DNA of 64,000 nucleotides from Oscillospiraceae bacterium. GTDB taxonomy: Bacteria; Bacillota; Clostridia; Oscillospirales; Ruminococcaceae. Position numbers and translations under genes: made by a program. Location: NCBI GenBank assembly GCA_029007985.1, contig JAQXIW010000017.1, positions 21,394 to 85,393 of the forward strand. Reading direction: 5' to 3'. This document shows, in pieces, positions 35,390 through 44,184 of the stretch (positions within the stretch are counted from its first letter, which is position 1; each line of letters begins with the position of its first letter). The notes under the pieces are model-generated. The model had not been told where the DNA came from, did not search any database, and saw nothing but the letters and a program-made list of their open reading frames with translations.

Positions 35390-36061
35390 ATGTATTATCT
35401 TATACTTGTTTTGCCTGCAATGCTTTTTGCCATGTGGGCGAATGCAAAGGTAAACTCGACATACAGAGAATATTCAAAAGTCACCACTTACAGCAGAATG
35501 ACCGGCTATGAGGCCGCCCGCCGAATACTCGACGCAAACGGCTTGAGAAATGTGGCCATTGAGCATGTCAGGGGCGAACTCACCGACCACTACGACCCGC
35601 GCACCAATGTTTTGAGACTTTCCGACGGTGTATATTATTCGGATTCCGTAGCCGCAATAGGCGTTGCCGCCCACGAATCCGGCCACGCGGTACAGTACCG
35701 GCAGGACTATTTGCCGGTAAAAATCAGGACGGCTATTTTGCCTGTCTGCAATTTCGGCTCACAGGCGGCATGGCCTATTATGATGGTGGGTCTTGTTTTG
35801 GGCAGCATGAATCTTTTCAGATTCGGCATTTTGCTGTTCTCGATGATTGCCGTATTCCAGTTTGTCACTCTGCCGGTTGAATTTAACGCTTCCGACAGGG
35901 CAATGGCGGCTCTCGAAAGCTCCGGCGCGTTTACCGAGAGCGAATTGGACGGCGCACAAAATATGCTTTGGGCGGCCGGTATGACATATGTGGCGGCGCT
36001 TGCCGTTTCACTTGCAAACGTAATGAGACTTTTGCTTATTTCAAACAGGCGAAACAGATAA
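35390..36061 (+). CDS. YugP-type neutral zinc metallopeptidase
   Basis: The 223-aa product is an integral membrane protein with the zinc motif HESGH at residues 95-99, an N-terminal membrane segment and two to three C-terminal ones (SQAAWPIMMVGLVLG; LFRFGILLFSMIAV; YVAALAVSLANVM). This matches the neutral zinc metallopeptidase family (YugP), whose substrates are unknown. AAAGGAG precedes it. It sits between fmt and rsmB, a position used by this family in several Clostridia. Confidence 0.88.
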   Translation: MYYLILVLPAMLFAMWANAKVNSTYREYSKVTTYSRMTGYEAARRILDANGLRNVAIEHVRGELTDHYDPRTNVLRLSDGVYYSDSVAAIGVAAHESGHAVQYRQDYLPVKIRTAILPVCNFGSQAAWPIMMVGLVLGSMNLFRFGILLFSMIAVFQFVTLPVEFNASDRAMAALESSGAFTESELDGAQNMLWAAGMTYVAALAVSLANVMRLLLISNRRNR

Positions 36062-36074
36062 AATTTGAGGTTTT

Positions 36075-37391
36075 ATGCCACAGGATTTACAGAGAAAAAC
36101 AATCGTAGATGGTCTGTTAAAAGTGGAAAAGTCAGGGTTTTCAAACCTTGTCCTGTCGTCGATGCTGTCGGACTCAAGACTCACGCGGCAGGATAAAGAC
36201 TTTATCACAACGGTATTCTACGGCACATTAGAGAGAAAAATAACATTAAACGCCATATTGCAAAATTTCATATCAAAGCCTCTGAATAAACTCGATAAAG
36301 AAATTGTCGCGATTATGCAGTCGGGTTTGTATCAGATACTGTATATGGATTCGGTGCCGCGGTATGCGGCGATAAACCAAGCCGTCGGGCTGTGTTCTTC
36401 ATTCAAAAAGACCAGCGCCAAGGGCTTGGTTAATGCTGTTTTAAGGAAAGCGGAAAAATTCGATATAAACAGCTTAAAATTCAAAAGCGAGGCGGACAGG
36501 CTGTCGACGGTCTATTCGGTGAGCAGAGAAATCGTCGACATAATTTTGAGAGATTACCCGGAAAGACGGGAAGAAATTCTCAAAGGCCTTTTCACCCGAC
36601 CTCTTTTGACAGTCAATATCAACACGAATAAAATATCCCTGTCGGATTACGAAAAGCTGCTTGAAAAAAACGGCATTTCATACAGAGAAATGCCGGCAAG
36701 ACACTCGCTGGAAATACAGTCCGGCGGCAGCATTACGAATTTACCCGGTTTTGCCGAGGGTTACTTTTTCGTACAGGGCGTGACCTCGACATTTGCCGTT
36801 CAGTCGGCAAAAATAAAACAAGGCGACAGCGTGCTGGATTTGTGCGCCGCACCGGGCGGCAAAACCTTTGCGGCGGCCGTGGAGCTGGGCGGCACGGGCT
36901 CGATTGTTTCCTGTGACCCTAACGAGAGCAGGCTGAAACTTATCAGAGACGGCGCGGAAAGACTCGGCTTTTCAAATGTAACAACCCGGCAAAATTTGGG
37001 GCAGATTTACAGTGAAAAATTTGTCGGCAAAGACACGGTTATATGCGATGTGCCTTGCTCGGGGATAGGAATTATCCCGAAAAAACCGGATTTGAGATAC
37101 AAAAAATTAGACGATATAGACGGTCTTGTGCGTCTGCAATACGATATACTGTGCACTGCGGCAAGATATGTGAAAACCGGCGGCAGAATCGTATATTCAA
37201 CATGCACGGTGAACAAAGACGAAAACGAAAGGCAGATTGCAAAATTCCTGTCTTCACACGATAATTTTGCGATTGTCAGACAAACCGATATACCGGACGG
37301 GGCAATTATAAATGACGAAACGGTTACATTTTTGCCTTCTCACCCGGTCTGTGACGGTTTTTTTATAGCAGTATTGGAGAAAATGTGGTAA
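36075..37391 (+). CDS. rsmB: 16S rRNA (cytosine-967-C5)-methyltransferase RsmB
   Basis: RsmB methylates C967 in 16S rRNA. The 438-aa product has the N-terminal NusB-like domain (residues 1-140) and a C-terminal SAM methyltransferase fold with VLDLCAAPGGKTF, the catalytic Cys in CDVPCSGIGI, and VYSTCTVNKDEN. A TGAGGT ribosome site precedes it; rlmN starts two nt after the stop. Confidence 0.95.
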   Translation: MPQDLQRKTIVDGLLKVEKSGFSNLVLSSMLSDSRLTRQDKDFITTVFYGTLERKITLNAILQNFISKPLNKLDKEIVAIMQSGLYQILYMDSVPRYAAINQAVGLCSSFKKTSAKGLVNAVLRKAEKFDINSLKFKSEADRLSTVYSVSREIVDIILRDYPERREEILKGLFTRPLLTVNINTNKISLSDYEKLLEKNGISYREMPARHSLEIQSGGSITNLPGFAEGYFFVQGVTSTFAVQSAKIKQGDSVLDLCAAPGGKTFAAAVELGGTGSIVSCDPNESRLKLIRDGAERLGFSNVTTRQNLGQIYSEKFVGKDTVICDVPCSGIGIIPKKPDLRYKKLDDIDGLVRLQYDILCTAARYVKTGGRIVYSTCTVNKDENERQIAKFLSSHDNFAIVRQTDIPDGAIINDETVTFLPSHPVCDGFFIAVLEKMW

Positions 37392-37392
37392 A

Positions 37393-38418
37393 ATGGCTAA
37401 AATAGACATAAACAGCCTTGAACTGAACGAACTGAAAGAATATATAATGTCATTGGGCGAAAAACCTTTTGTCGCAAAGCAGATTTACTCGTGGCTTCAT
37501 GTAAAAAATGCCGAGAGCTTTGACGAGATGACAAATGTCTCAAAGGCTCTGAGGGCGACTCTCGGTGAAAACTGCGCTGTCACAACGCTGTCCGTCAGAA
37601 AAAAACAGGTCTCAAAGGACGGCACAATAAAATATCTCTATCAGCTCGGCGACGGCAACTGCATCGAAACGGTTTTGATGAGATACGAACACGGCAACAG
37701 CATTTGCGTTTCCTCCCAGGTGGGTTGCAGAATGGGCTGCAAATTCTGCGCATCCACTCAGCACGGCAAGGTCAGAGACTTGACGACGGGCGAAATTCTG
37801 CGGCAGGTCTACAAGACCGAAAAGGACATCGGTGAGAGAATATCCAACATCGTTATGATGGGCATAGGCGAGCCGCTGGACAACTTTGACAACGCTACAC
37901 GCTTTGTCAGAATGATTTCTTCACCGGACGGCAAAAACATCAGCCAAAGGAATATTTCACTGTCCACCTGCGGCATAGTGCCGAAAATTTATGAGCTTGC
38001 GGATATGAATCTGAACATAACCCTTTCGATTTCTCTGCACGCCACGACGACGGAACTTCGAAAAAAGACGATGCCGATAACAAACGCATACAGCGTGGAA
38101 CAGCTCATGCAGGCTTGCCGCGATTACACAAAAAAGACGGGCAGAAGAATTTCCTTTGAATACACCGTCATTCACGGCACAAACGACTCCGACGACGACG
38201 CACGCCGCCTCGCCGGTCTGCTTAAAGGTATGATAAGCCATGTCAATCTCATACCTCTTAATCCGGTCGACGGCTCGCCGTTTACCCGGTACGACGACAA
38301 AATTATTAAGATTTTCCAAAAAAAGTTGACAGATTTACATATAAATGCCACAATAAGACGCAGACTCGGCCAGGATATTTCCGCCGCCTGCGGACAACTT
38401 CGAAACGAGAACAGATAA
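37393..38418 (+). CDS. rlmN: Dual-specificity RNA methyltransferase RlmN
   Basis: RlmN is a radical-SAM enzyme that methylates C2 of A2503 in 23S rRNA and of A37 in some tRNAs. The 341-aa product has the cluster motif GCRMGCKFCAST (CX3CX2C, about residues 113-124), a methyl-carrying Cys region near the C-terminus (ISAACGQLR), and MMGIGEPLDN. Spacing to rsmB and prpC is one to two nt, so the operon is tightly packed. Confidence 0.96.
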   Translation: MAKIDINSLELNELKEYIMSLGEKPFVAKQIYSWLHVKNAESFDEMTNVSKALRATLGENCAVTTLSVRKKQVSKDGTIKYLYQLGDGNCIETVLMRYEHGNSICVSSQVGCRMGCKFCASTQHGKVRDLTTGEILRQVYKTEKDIGERISNIVMMGIGEPLDNFDNATRFVRMISSPDGKNISQRNISLSTCGIVPKIYELADMNLNITLSISLHATTTELRKKTMPITNAYSVEQLMQACRDYTKKTGRRISFEYTVIHGTNDSDDDARRLAGLLKGMISHVNLIPLNPVDGSPFTRYDDKIIKIFQKKLTDLHINATIRRRLGQDISAACGQLRNENR

Positions 38419-38419
38419 A

Positions 38420-39142
38420 ATGAAAATTTCGGCGCGAACGGACAAAGGATATAAACGATCCGAAAACCAAGACAGATACATCGCCGGCAAACTTGCCAAC
38501 GGTGTGTGTTTTGGCTTTGTTTGCGACGGTATGGGCGGCGCAAAGGGAGGCAGCGTGGCGGCGTCCATGCTCACGGAAATATTGGAGGGCTGCCTTTTTT
38601 CACAGAGCTCAAACAGGGCGATTGACATTGAAAAAGTCGCCGTCGATGCCATTGATTCGGCATGTCGGGAGATATATTCCAGAGCCTGCCTGGACGAAAG
38701 GCTGGGCGGAATGGGCACTACAATTTCCGGCGTCACCGTCAAAGACGGTCTGGCGACGGTCTACAATGTGGGCGACAGCCGAGTTTACATATCCAGAGAC
38801 GGGATATTGACTCAAATAACAGAGGACCATTCCGTTGTTCAGGAACTTTTCAACAGGGGCTCCATCACCGAGGAGGAAATGAACAACCACCCCAGAAAAA
38901 ACCTGATTACAAGGGCTGTCGGCGTAAAACACGATGTGGAGACCGACATCACCGAGGTGGCACTGAAAAAGGGCGACAGGCTGCTCTGTGCCTCCGACGG
39001 TTTGACCAACTTTATTTCAAAGGAGGATTTGAGCAGAATTATGTCCTGTCGGGACATTTATTCGGCGGCCGGCGAGTTGGTCGGCAAAGCTCTGCTCAAC
39101 AATTCCACCGATAATATTACGGCAGTAGTGCTGGAATACTAA
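38420..39142 (+). CDS. prpC: PP2C-family Ser/Thr protein phosphatase PrpC
   Basis: PrpC reverses phosphorylation by the partner PASTA kinase. The 240-aa cytosolic product shows PP2C metal motifs: FVCDGMGGAKGG (about residues 33-44), the VGDSR motif, CASDGLTNFI, and the late DNITAVVLEY. It is encoded directly before prkC with 15 nt between them, the usual pair. Start is one nt after rlmN. Confidence 0.96.
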   Translation: MKISARTDKGYKRSENQDRYIAGKLANGVCFGFVCDGMGGAKGGSVAASMLTEILEGCLFSQSSNRAIDIEKVAVDAIDSACREIYSRACLDERLGGMGTTISGVTVKDGLATVYNVGDSRVYISRDGILTQITEDHSVVQELFNRGSITEEEMNNHPRKNLITRAVGVKHDVETDITEVALKKGDRLLCASDGLTNFISKEDLSRIMSCRDIYSAAGELVGKALLNNSTDNITAVVLEY

Positions 39143-39157
39143 ACGAAAGGTAAAGAT

Positions 39158-41110
39158 ATGGATAACAGTTATATTGGCAAATTGGTGTCCGGAAGATACG
39201 AAATAATATCTCTCATCGGCATAGGCGGCATGTCAAATGTCTATAAAGCCGTCGACACCAAAACGGGACAGACGGTAGCCGTCAAATTTATGAAGCCGGA
39301 GCTATTCGAAAACGAAGAGCTGGTCAGACGCTTCAAAAACGAGAGCAAGGCTATTTCTCTGCTCAATCACCCAAACATCATTAAAGTTTTGGATGTTAGC
39401 ATAACCCCGACCGAAAAATACATAGTTGTCGAATACATAGACGGCATCACCCTGAAAGAGTACATTGAAAACCGCAAAATTCTCACCGTTCGGGAGACGG
39501 TGCGGTTTACACAGACTATCCTTGACGCGATAGGCTATGCCCATCAAAACGGCATTATACACAGAGATATGAAACCTCAGAATGTGATGCTTTTGAGGGA
39601 CGGCACAATCAGAATAATGGATTTCGGCATCGCCAGACTCTCCACCGCCAACCAGCACACAGTCACCGACAAGGCGATAGGCTCGGTACATTACATCAGT
39701 CCGGAGCAGGTAAAGGGCAAGGAGAGCGACGCGAGAAGCGACATTTATTCTATCGGCATAATGATGTACGAAATGCTGACGGGAGTTTTGCCGTTTACCG
39801 GAGATTCCGCCGTCAATGTGGCTATGAAACAGGTCAACGAGGCCGCAAAACTGCCGTCTCGGATTGTTGACGCGGTGCCGGAGGGCTTAGAGCAGATTGT
39901 CATGAAGGCAATGGAAAAGAACCCTGCCGACAGGTATCAGAACGCAGATGAGATGATTGCCGACCTAAAACGGTTTAAGGAAAACCCGGCAATCGTGTTT
40001 CCGTACGGAAAAGAAGAGGAGGCGACACAGGCTATTCCGGTGAAAACAGCAAAAACAGCCGTACAAAAAGGCGGCAATTCAAAGAAAAAGAGAAAAAAGA
40101 CATTCGGTATTTTGCACGCTTTGGCGGCGATTGCCATTGTTGTGTTCATAGGCTCGCTGGTGCGGATTTTTGCAATGTTCAAAACCAGCGGCAACTCCCT
40201 GATTTCCCGACGGGACAATGTGGATTTACCTAACTTTGTCGGAATGACGGTGGAACAGGTAAAATCACAGGGCTATAAATTCAAATACACGGTTGAAGAA
40301 GCAAACAACACAAACTATGCCAAAGGTCAGATTTACGCTCAAAACCCGAGACCGCCTAAGACGGTCAAAGAAAACGGCACGATCAAGCTGTTCGTATCTC
40401 TCGGCCCGGCGACAGAGCAGCTGATAAATCTGTCCGGATACACGCGCAGCGAGGCCGAAAGATATTTGGGAGAGCTCGATGTCAATGTAAATATCGTAAT
40501 GGTGGAAAATAAATCCGTCTCGTCAAACCATGTCATCTCCACAGATCCGGAGACCGGCACAATCATAACACGGGGCAGCACGGTCACGCTCTATGTTTCA
40601 AAGGGAGACCCGGAGAACACAAGAACGAAAGTGCCTGTGCCTAACGTAGTCGGTCTGTCAAAAGATGAAGCGTCAAAAATTCTGGCGGCGAACAAACTCA
40701 CCCTGGGCGCATATACCTCCGAATACTCAGACGCCCCGGCCGGCACGGTCATCAGACAGTCGCCTGACCCGGGCGAAAAGACATTTGCCGGCGGCAGAGT
40801 CAGCATCGTGCTTTCCGACGGCCCAATGCCGCAACCGAAGTGCAGTATTTGCGGCAAGGAAGGCCACGAATCAAAAGACCATGTCTGCGAGCTGTGCGGC
40901 GAAAAGGGACACGGCGAGGACAACTGCCCGAATGTCGAAAAATGCGAGCACTGCGGCAGCACAGAGCATAAGAGTGAGGATTGCCCGACAATAGTGCCTA
41001 CGCCTACACCTACGCCGCCGCCTACGCCGACTCCTCCGGAAAGCAGTGAGGAAACCGGCGGCGAAAATCCGGGCGGCGACGATGTGGCGTCAGAGCCTGC
41101 GGGAGAATAA
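39158..41110 (+). CDS. prkC: PASTA-domain Ser/Thr kinase with C-terminal zinc knuckles
   Basis: PrkC senses muropeptides or lipid II and phosphorylates cell-wall and translation proteins. The 650-aa product has a cytosolic kinase domain (about 14-270) with GIGGMSNV, K43, HRD at 135-137 and DFG at 155-157; a membrane segment at about 316-337; three PASTA repeats (about 355-420, 425-490, 495-556). Then comes an unusual tail: three CCHC-like knuckles, residues 562-575 (CX2CX4HX4H), 577-590 and 596-609 (both exact CX2CX4HX4C), followed by a TP-rich stretch and an acidic/glycine end. By topology the knuckles should lie outside the membrane. Translation is continuous, with no sign of frameshift. 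rsgA follows 5 nt later. Confidence 0.96.
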   Translation: MDNSYIGKLVSGRYEIISLIGIGGMSNVYKAVDTKTGQTVAVKFMKPELFENEELVRRFKNESKAISLLNHPNIIKVLDVSITPTEKYIVVEYIDGITLKEYIENRKILTVRETVRFTQTILDAIGYAHQNGIIHRDMKPQNVMLLRDGTIRIMDFGIARLSTANQHTVTDKAIGSVHYISPEQVKGKESDARSDIYSIGIMMYEMLTGVLPFTGDSAVNVAMKQVNEAAKLPSRIVDAVPEGLEQIVMKAMEKNPADRYQNADEMIADLKRFKENPAIVFPYGKEEEATQAIPVKTAKTAVQKGGNSKKKRKKTFGILHALAAIAIVVFIGSLVRIFAMFKTSGNSLISRRDNVDLPNFVGMTVEQVKSQGYKFKYTVEEANNTNYAKGQIYAQNPRPPKTVKENGTIKLFVSLGPATEQLINLSGYTRSEAERYLGELDVNVNIVMVENKSVSSNHVISTDPETGTIITRGSTVTLYVSKGDPENTRTKVPVPNVVGLSKDEASKILAANKLTLGAYTSEYSDAPAGTVIRQSPDPGEKTFAGGRVSIVLSDGPMPQPKCSICGKEGHESKDHVCELCGEKGHGEDNCPNVEKCEHCGSTEHKSEDCPTIVPTPTPTPPPTPTPPESSEETGGENPGGDDVASEPAGE

Positions 41111-41115
41111 CCCGG

Positions 41116-41991
41116 ATGGATAAAAAAATGATACTCAAAAGTATCGGCGGATTTTACTATGTCAAAACCGCCGACGGAGTAATCGAATGTAAAGCAAAGG
41201 GGAAATTCCGCAATATGTCGCTTTCTCCCGTTGCCGGGGATTTTGTGGACACCGAATTTGACGGCTCCACAAATGTCATCTCGCATATTTACGAGAGAAA
41301 AAATAAATTTTTGAGACCGCCTTTTGCAAACCTGGATTTGCTCGTCATGGTGGTGTCGGTTGTCGACCCGGCGCCGAACTTTCTCGTCATTGACAAAATG
41401 TGCGCGATTGCTCGGCACAAAAATGTGGATGTGGCGATAGTGATTACAAAAACCGACCTGGCGGAATTTGAAAATGTCGCGTCGATATACAAAAAAGCCG
41501 GCTATGAAGTTTTTTTCACCGGCGAAAACGACGGCGCCGAGCTGGCTCGACTGCACGAATTCATGCAGGACAAGACAGTAGCCTTTTCCGGCAACAGCGG
41601 CGCAGGCAAATCGACCCTGCTGAATAAACTGTTTCCGCACTTACGGCTCGCCACCGGCGAGACCTCCAAAAAACTCGGCAGAGGCAAACACACAACCCGA
41701 GCCGTGACGATATATGAAGTCGACGGATGTATGGTGGCTGACACCCCCGGGTTTTCCTCGGTGGAATTGGATTACGACAATTTCATTTCAAAGGACGAAT
41801 TGCCGTACGCCTTTATCGAGTTCAGAGACTATCTCGGCGACTGCAAATTTTCCGACTGCGCCCACATCGGCGAAAAGGGCTGTGCGGTGTGCCGGGCGGT
41901 AGCCGACGGCAAAATAGGCAGGACGAGATACGATAGTTATTGCGCCCTGTACGAAAGGCAAAAAAACATCAAGGAATGGGACATCAAATGA
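41116..41991 (+). CDS. rsgA: Ribosome small-subunit GTPase RsgA
   Basis: RsgA is a circularly permuted GTPase that checks late 30S assembly. The 291-aa product has an N-terminal OB fold (residues 1-65), the G4-like TKTD before the P-loop GNSGAGKSTLLNKL (about 160-173), DTPGF (G3), and a C-terminal zinc domain with CKFSDCAHIGEKGCAVC. The 3' end overlaps thiN by four bases (ATGA). rpe, often next to it, is absent. Confidence 0.96.
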   Translation: MDKKMILKSIGGFYYVKTADGVIECKAKGKFRNMSLSPVAGDFVDTEFDGSTNVISHIYERKNKFLRPPFANLDLLVMVVSVVDPAPNFLVIDKMCAIARHKNVDVAIVITKTDLAEFENVASIYKKAGYEVFFTGENDGAELARLHEFMQDKTVAFSGNSGAGKSTLLNKLFPHLRLATGETSKKLGRGKHTTRAVTIYEVDGCMVADTPGFSSVELDYDNFISKDELPYAFIEFRDYLGDCKFSDCAHIGEKGCAVCRAVADGKIGRTRYDSYCALYERQKNIKEWDIK

Positions 41992-42614
41992 AAAGATGTG
42001 TTATTTTCGGCTCAGTGGATATTGATTTCCCCGTTGAAAAAATGATACGCGACAGCGATGTGATTTTCTGCGCCGACAGAGGCTGGAAAAACGCCGTAAA
42101 GCACGGCATAAAGCCGGATTTCATAATCGGCGATTTTGACTCTTCGGAAAAACCCGACGGCACAGACGCCGACATCACGGTGCTGCCGACGGAAAAAGAC
42201 GATACCGACACATATCACATTGCAAAAACGGTGGTTGAAAACGGATTTACCGATGTTTTGATGGTGGGTCTTTTGGGCGGTAAAAGAATAGAACACACCT
42301 TTGCCAACATACAGACTATGCTGTATTTTGCAAAAAACAGAGTAAACGCCACCGCCGCTGACAAATACAGCAGTATCACGGTAATTCAAAACGGGCGGAT
42401 AAATTTGCCGCCTATGGAGAATAAATTTTTCTCGGTTTTTTCCCTGGGCGAAAAAGCAAATGGCGTTTCGATTAAAGGCGCAAAATACACCGTTGAGGAC
42501 GCCGACATTTCAAACGATTACCCGATAGGAGTCAGCAACGAATTTTGCGGCTGTCCGGTTGAAATTTCCGTCAAAGACGGCGCATTGCTGATTGTGATAA
42601 CGGAAAAAGATTAA
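41988..42614 (+). CDS. thiN: Thiamine pyrophosphokinase
   Basis: ThiN makes thiamine diphosphate from thiamine and ATP. The 208-aa product has the catalytic-domain signature: DRGWKNAVKHGIKPDFIIGDFDS (about residues 25-47), KDDTDTYHIAK (about 65-75), and GLLGGKRIEHTFANI. ATG 41988 (MKRCVIFGS) overlaps rsgA by four bases. It is the last gene of the rsmB-thiN operon. Confidence 0.93.
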   Translation: MKRCVIFGSVDIDFPVEKMIRDSDVIFCADRGWKNAVKHGIKPDFIIGDFDSSEKPDGTDADITVLPTEKDDTDTYHIAKTVVENGFTDVLMVGLLGGKRIEHTFANIQTMLYFAKNRVNATAADKYSSITVIQNGRINLPPMENKFFSVFSLGEKANGVSIKGAKYTVEDADISNDYPIGVSNEFCGCPVEISVKDGALLIVITEKD

Positions 42615-42619
42615 AAAAT

Positions 42620-42645
42620 GCCCCGGCTAATCGGGGCTTTTTTCG
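42620..42645. terminator. Bidirectional terminator of thiN and the 50-aa minus gene
   Basis: GCCCCG (42620-42625) pairs with CGGGGC (42632-42637), with a T6 run on plus (42638-42643) and the complement of A6 (42614-42619) on minus. Confidence 0.9.
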
Positions 42646-42798
42646 TTATTTTTTCTTGTCGTCGTATTCCGGATGTTCTTTTTTATAGTCTTTTATCGTC
42701 TTCATATTCTTTCTGATTCTGTTCCGGCACAGCAAAGCGGCGATGAAAATTGCGGCGTAGAAAAGATAGTAACCGAAAGTGTAAAAAGTTTCGGGCAT
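42646..42798 (-). CDS. Small membrane protein of unknown function (50 aa)
   Basis: This 50-codon ORF on the minus strand reads MPETFYTFGYYLFYAAIFIA and continues with ALLCRNRIRKN, then a highly charged C-terminus ending EYDDKKK. One hydrophobic segment (about residues 8-24) is followed by a basic stretch and a lysine/aspartate tail, so the tail is probably cytosolic. AAGGAG lies 8 nt upstream on the minus strand, with a good promoter at 42827-42855 and a terminator directly downstream. I do not recognise a family. It is probably real because promoter, ribosome site, start and terminator all fit. Confidence 0.7.
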   Translation of the reverse strand: MPETFYTFGYYLFYAAIFIAALLCRNRIRKNMKTIKDYKKEHPEYDDKKK

Positions 42799-42826
42799 AT
42801 ATATCAACTCCTTTTTATTTGTTTAT

Positions 42827-42855
42827 ATTTTAACAATTATCAATAAAAATATCAA
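42827..42855 (-). promoter_or_regulatory. Sigma-A promoter of the 50-aa gene
   Basis: On the minus strand, TTGATA (42855-42850), 17-nt spacer, TAAAAT (42832-42827), 28 nt upstream of the ATG. Confidence 0.6.
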
Positions 42856-42977
42856 TATATCATTTGTTACTAAATTGTTATAATTTATTGTATATAAATT
42901 ATATAAAAATCGTAGTCTATTTTGTTAAAAACTCACAAAAAGAGTAAAAAATCAGAAAAAAATGTGTGATATTTAGG

Positions 42978-43006
42978 TTGCATTTTAAAAAGCGGTGTTA
43001 TATAAT
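42978..43006 (+). promoter_or_regulatory. Sigma-A promoter of the BMP lipoprotein gene
   Basis: TTGCAT (42978-42983), 17-nt spacer, perfect TATAAT (43001-43006). Confidence 0.8.
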
Positions 43007-43016
43007 TTGACATATA

Positions 43017-43033
43017 GAGGGCAAATCGCCCTC
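43017..43033 (+). promoter_or_regulatory. 5'-end mRNA hairpin of the BMP gene
   Basis: GAGGGC (43017-43022) pairs with GCCCTC (43028-43033) around AAATC. It would lie within a few nt of the start of the transcript from the promoter at 42978-43006, a position where a hairpin can protect an mRNA from 5' decay. No T-run follows, so it is not a terminator. Confidence 0.55.
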
Positions 43034-43078
43034 AAAACACATATGTGCAAAGCACAAATTATTAGGAGGAAATTTCCA

Positions 43079-44164
43079 ATGAAAAAACTTCTTGCACTCG
43101 TTCTCGCAGGCGCAATGGCACTTTCTATGGTTGCTTGCTCAGGCGGAAACGACAAAGGCGGCGCAGATGATGGCGCTGAAAAGCTCAAAGTAAATCTTCT
43201 TTGCTCACAGCTCGGCGACAAGTCCTTCAACGACTCAGCCGACACAGCACTCAAGGCATTGAAAGACGAAGGCGAAATCGAATATGTAGTTCGCGAATTC
43301 GGCAACGACAACTCTGTTGTTGAACAGGAACTTATGGAAGCTGCAGAAGCAGGTTACGACATCGTTATGTGCAACAACCTCGGTTACGGCAAAGCTACAG
43401 AATGGCTCCGCAACAACGCAGAAACATATCCTGACACATGGTTCTTTGTATACGATGAACCGACAGACACAGTTGATGCTGCAAACGTTATCCTTCTTGC
43501 TTACAGAGCTAACGAATCAGACTACCTTGCAGGCGTTGTAGCCGCAAAAGAATCTGAAACAGGTGTTATCGGCTTCGTAGGCGGTATGGAAAACCCGGTT
43601 ATCTACGACTTCCTCGTAGGTTACATTCAGGGTGCAAAATCCGTTAACCCGGATGTTAAAGTTCTCGTTGCTTACACAGACTCTTACACAGACGCTCAGA
43701 AGGGTAACGAGCTCGGCACAACAATGCTCGGCCAGGGCGCTGATGTTATCCACGGTGTTGCAGGTACAGCAGGCAACGGCGCTCTCGAAGCAGCCGCAAA
43801 AGCAGGTAAGCTCTGCATCGGTGTTGATGCCGACCAGTACTACACACTTAAAGACGGTAAGCCGGAAGTTGCTGACAGAGTTATCACATCTGCTCTTAAA
43901 GAAGTAGGTAAGTCACTTGTTTCTCTTGTTAAAGAGGTAGAAGCAGGCACACTCGTAAAAGAAGGCGACAGAGTATGGTTTGCAGGTGAAGGCGCTTACG
44001 TAGGTATCGCTGAAAATGAAAACTATGACAAACTCGCATCAGACGAAACAAAGGCTGCAGTAGATGCTGCAAAAGCAGGTCTTGCCGACGGCTCAATCAC
44101 AGTTAAGTCTGCATACGATATGACAACAGACGAAATCAACCGGATGGTTGCTGACGCTCAGTAA
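43079..44164 (+). CDS. bmpA: BMP-family substrate-binding lipoprotein (nucleoside ABC importer)
   Basis: The 361-aa product is a lipoprotein: MKKLLALVLAGAMALSMVAC has a lipobox with Cys20. The mature part matches the Bmp/PnrA family that binds purine nucleosides, with SFNDSADTALKAL near the start, GFVGGMENPVIYDFLVGYIQGAK, and VADRVITSALKEVGKSLVSL. ATG 43079 has AGGAGG eight nt upstream; an ATG-less extension further 5' is not used. Codon choice (ACA, GTT, GAA, CTC) looks like that of the ribosomal genes, which suggests high expression. It has its own terminator before the ATPase gene. Confidence 0.93.
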   Translation: MKKLLALVLAGAMALSMVACSGGNDKGGADDGAEKLKVNLLCSQLGDKSFNDSADTALKALKDEGEIEYVVREFGNDNSVVEQELMEAAEAGYDIVMCNNLGYGKATEWLRNNAETYPDTWFFVYDEPTDTVDAANVILLAYRANESDYLAGVVAAKESETGVIGFVGGMENPVIYDFLVGYIQGAKSVNPDVKVLVAYTDSYTDAQKGNELGTTMLGQGADVIHGVAGTAGNGALEAAAKAGKLCIGVDADQYYTLKDGKPEVADRVITSALKEVGKSLVSLVKEVEAGTLVKEGDRVWFAGEGAYVGIAENENYDKLASDETKAAVDAAKAGLADGSITVKSAYDMTTDEINRMVADAQ

Positions 44165-44184
44165 TAGTCGATTTTTGAATAATT

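Noticed and set aside
40591..41640. 349-aa minus-strand ORF opposite prkC and rsgA
   Set aside because: Its repeats (GVGVGGGVG) are the antisense of the TP-rich region of PrkC. No ribosome site or promoter was seen, and both plus genes have clear family motifs.
42978..43078. Purine riboswitch before the nucleoside importer
   Set aside because: The leader is only about 70 nt and holds one short hairpin. The conserved purine-aptamer loops are not seen.
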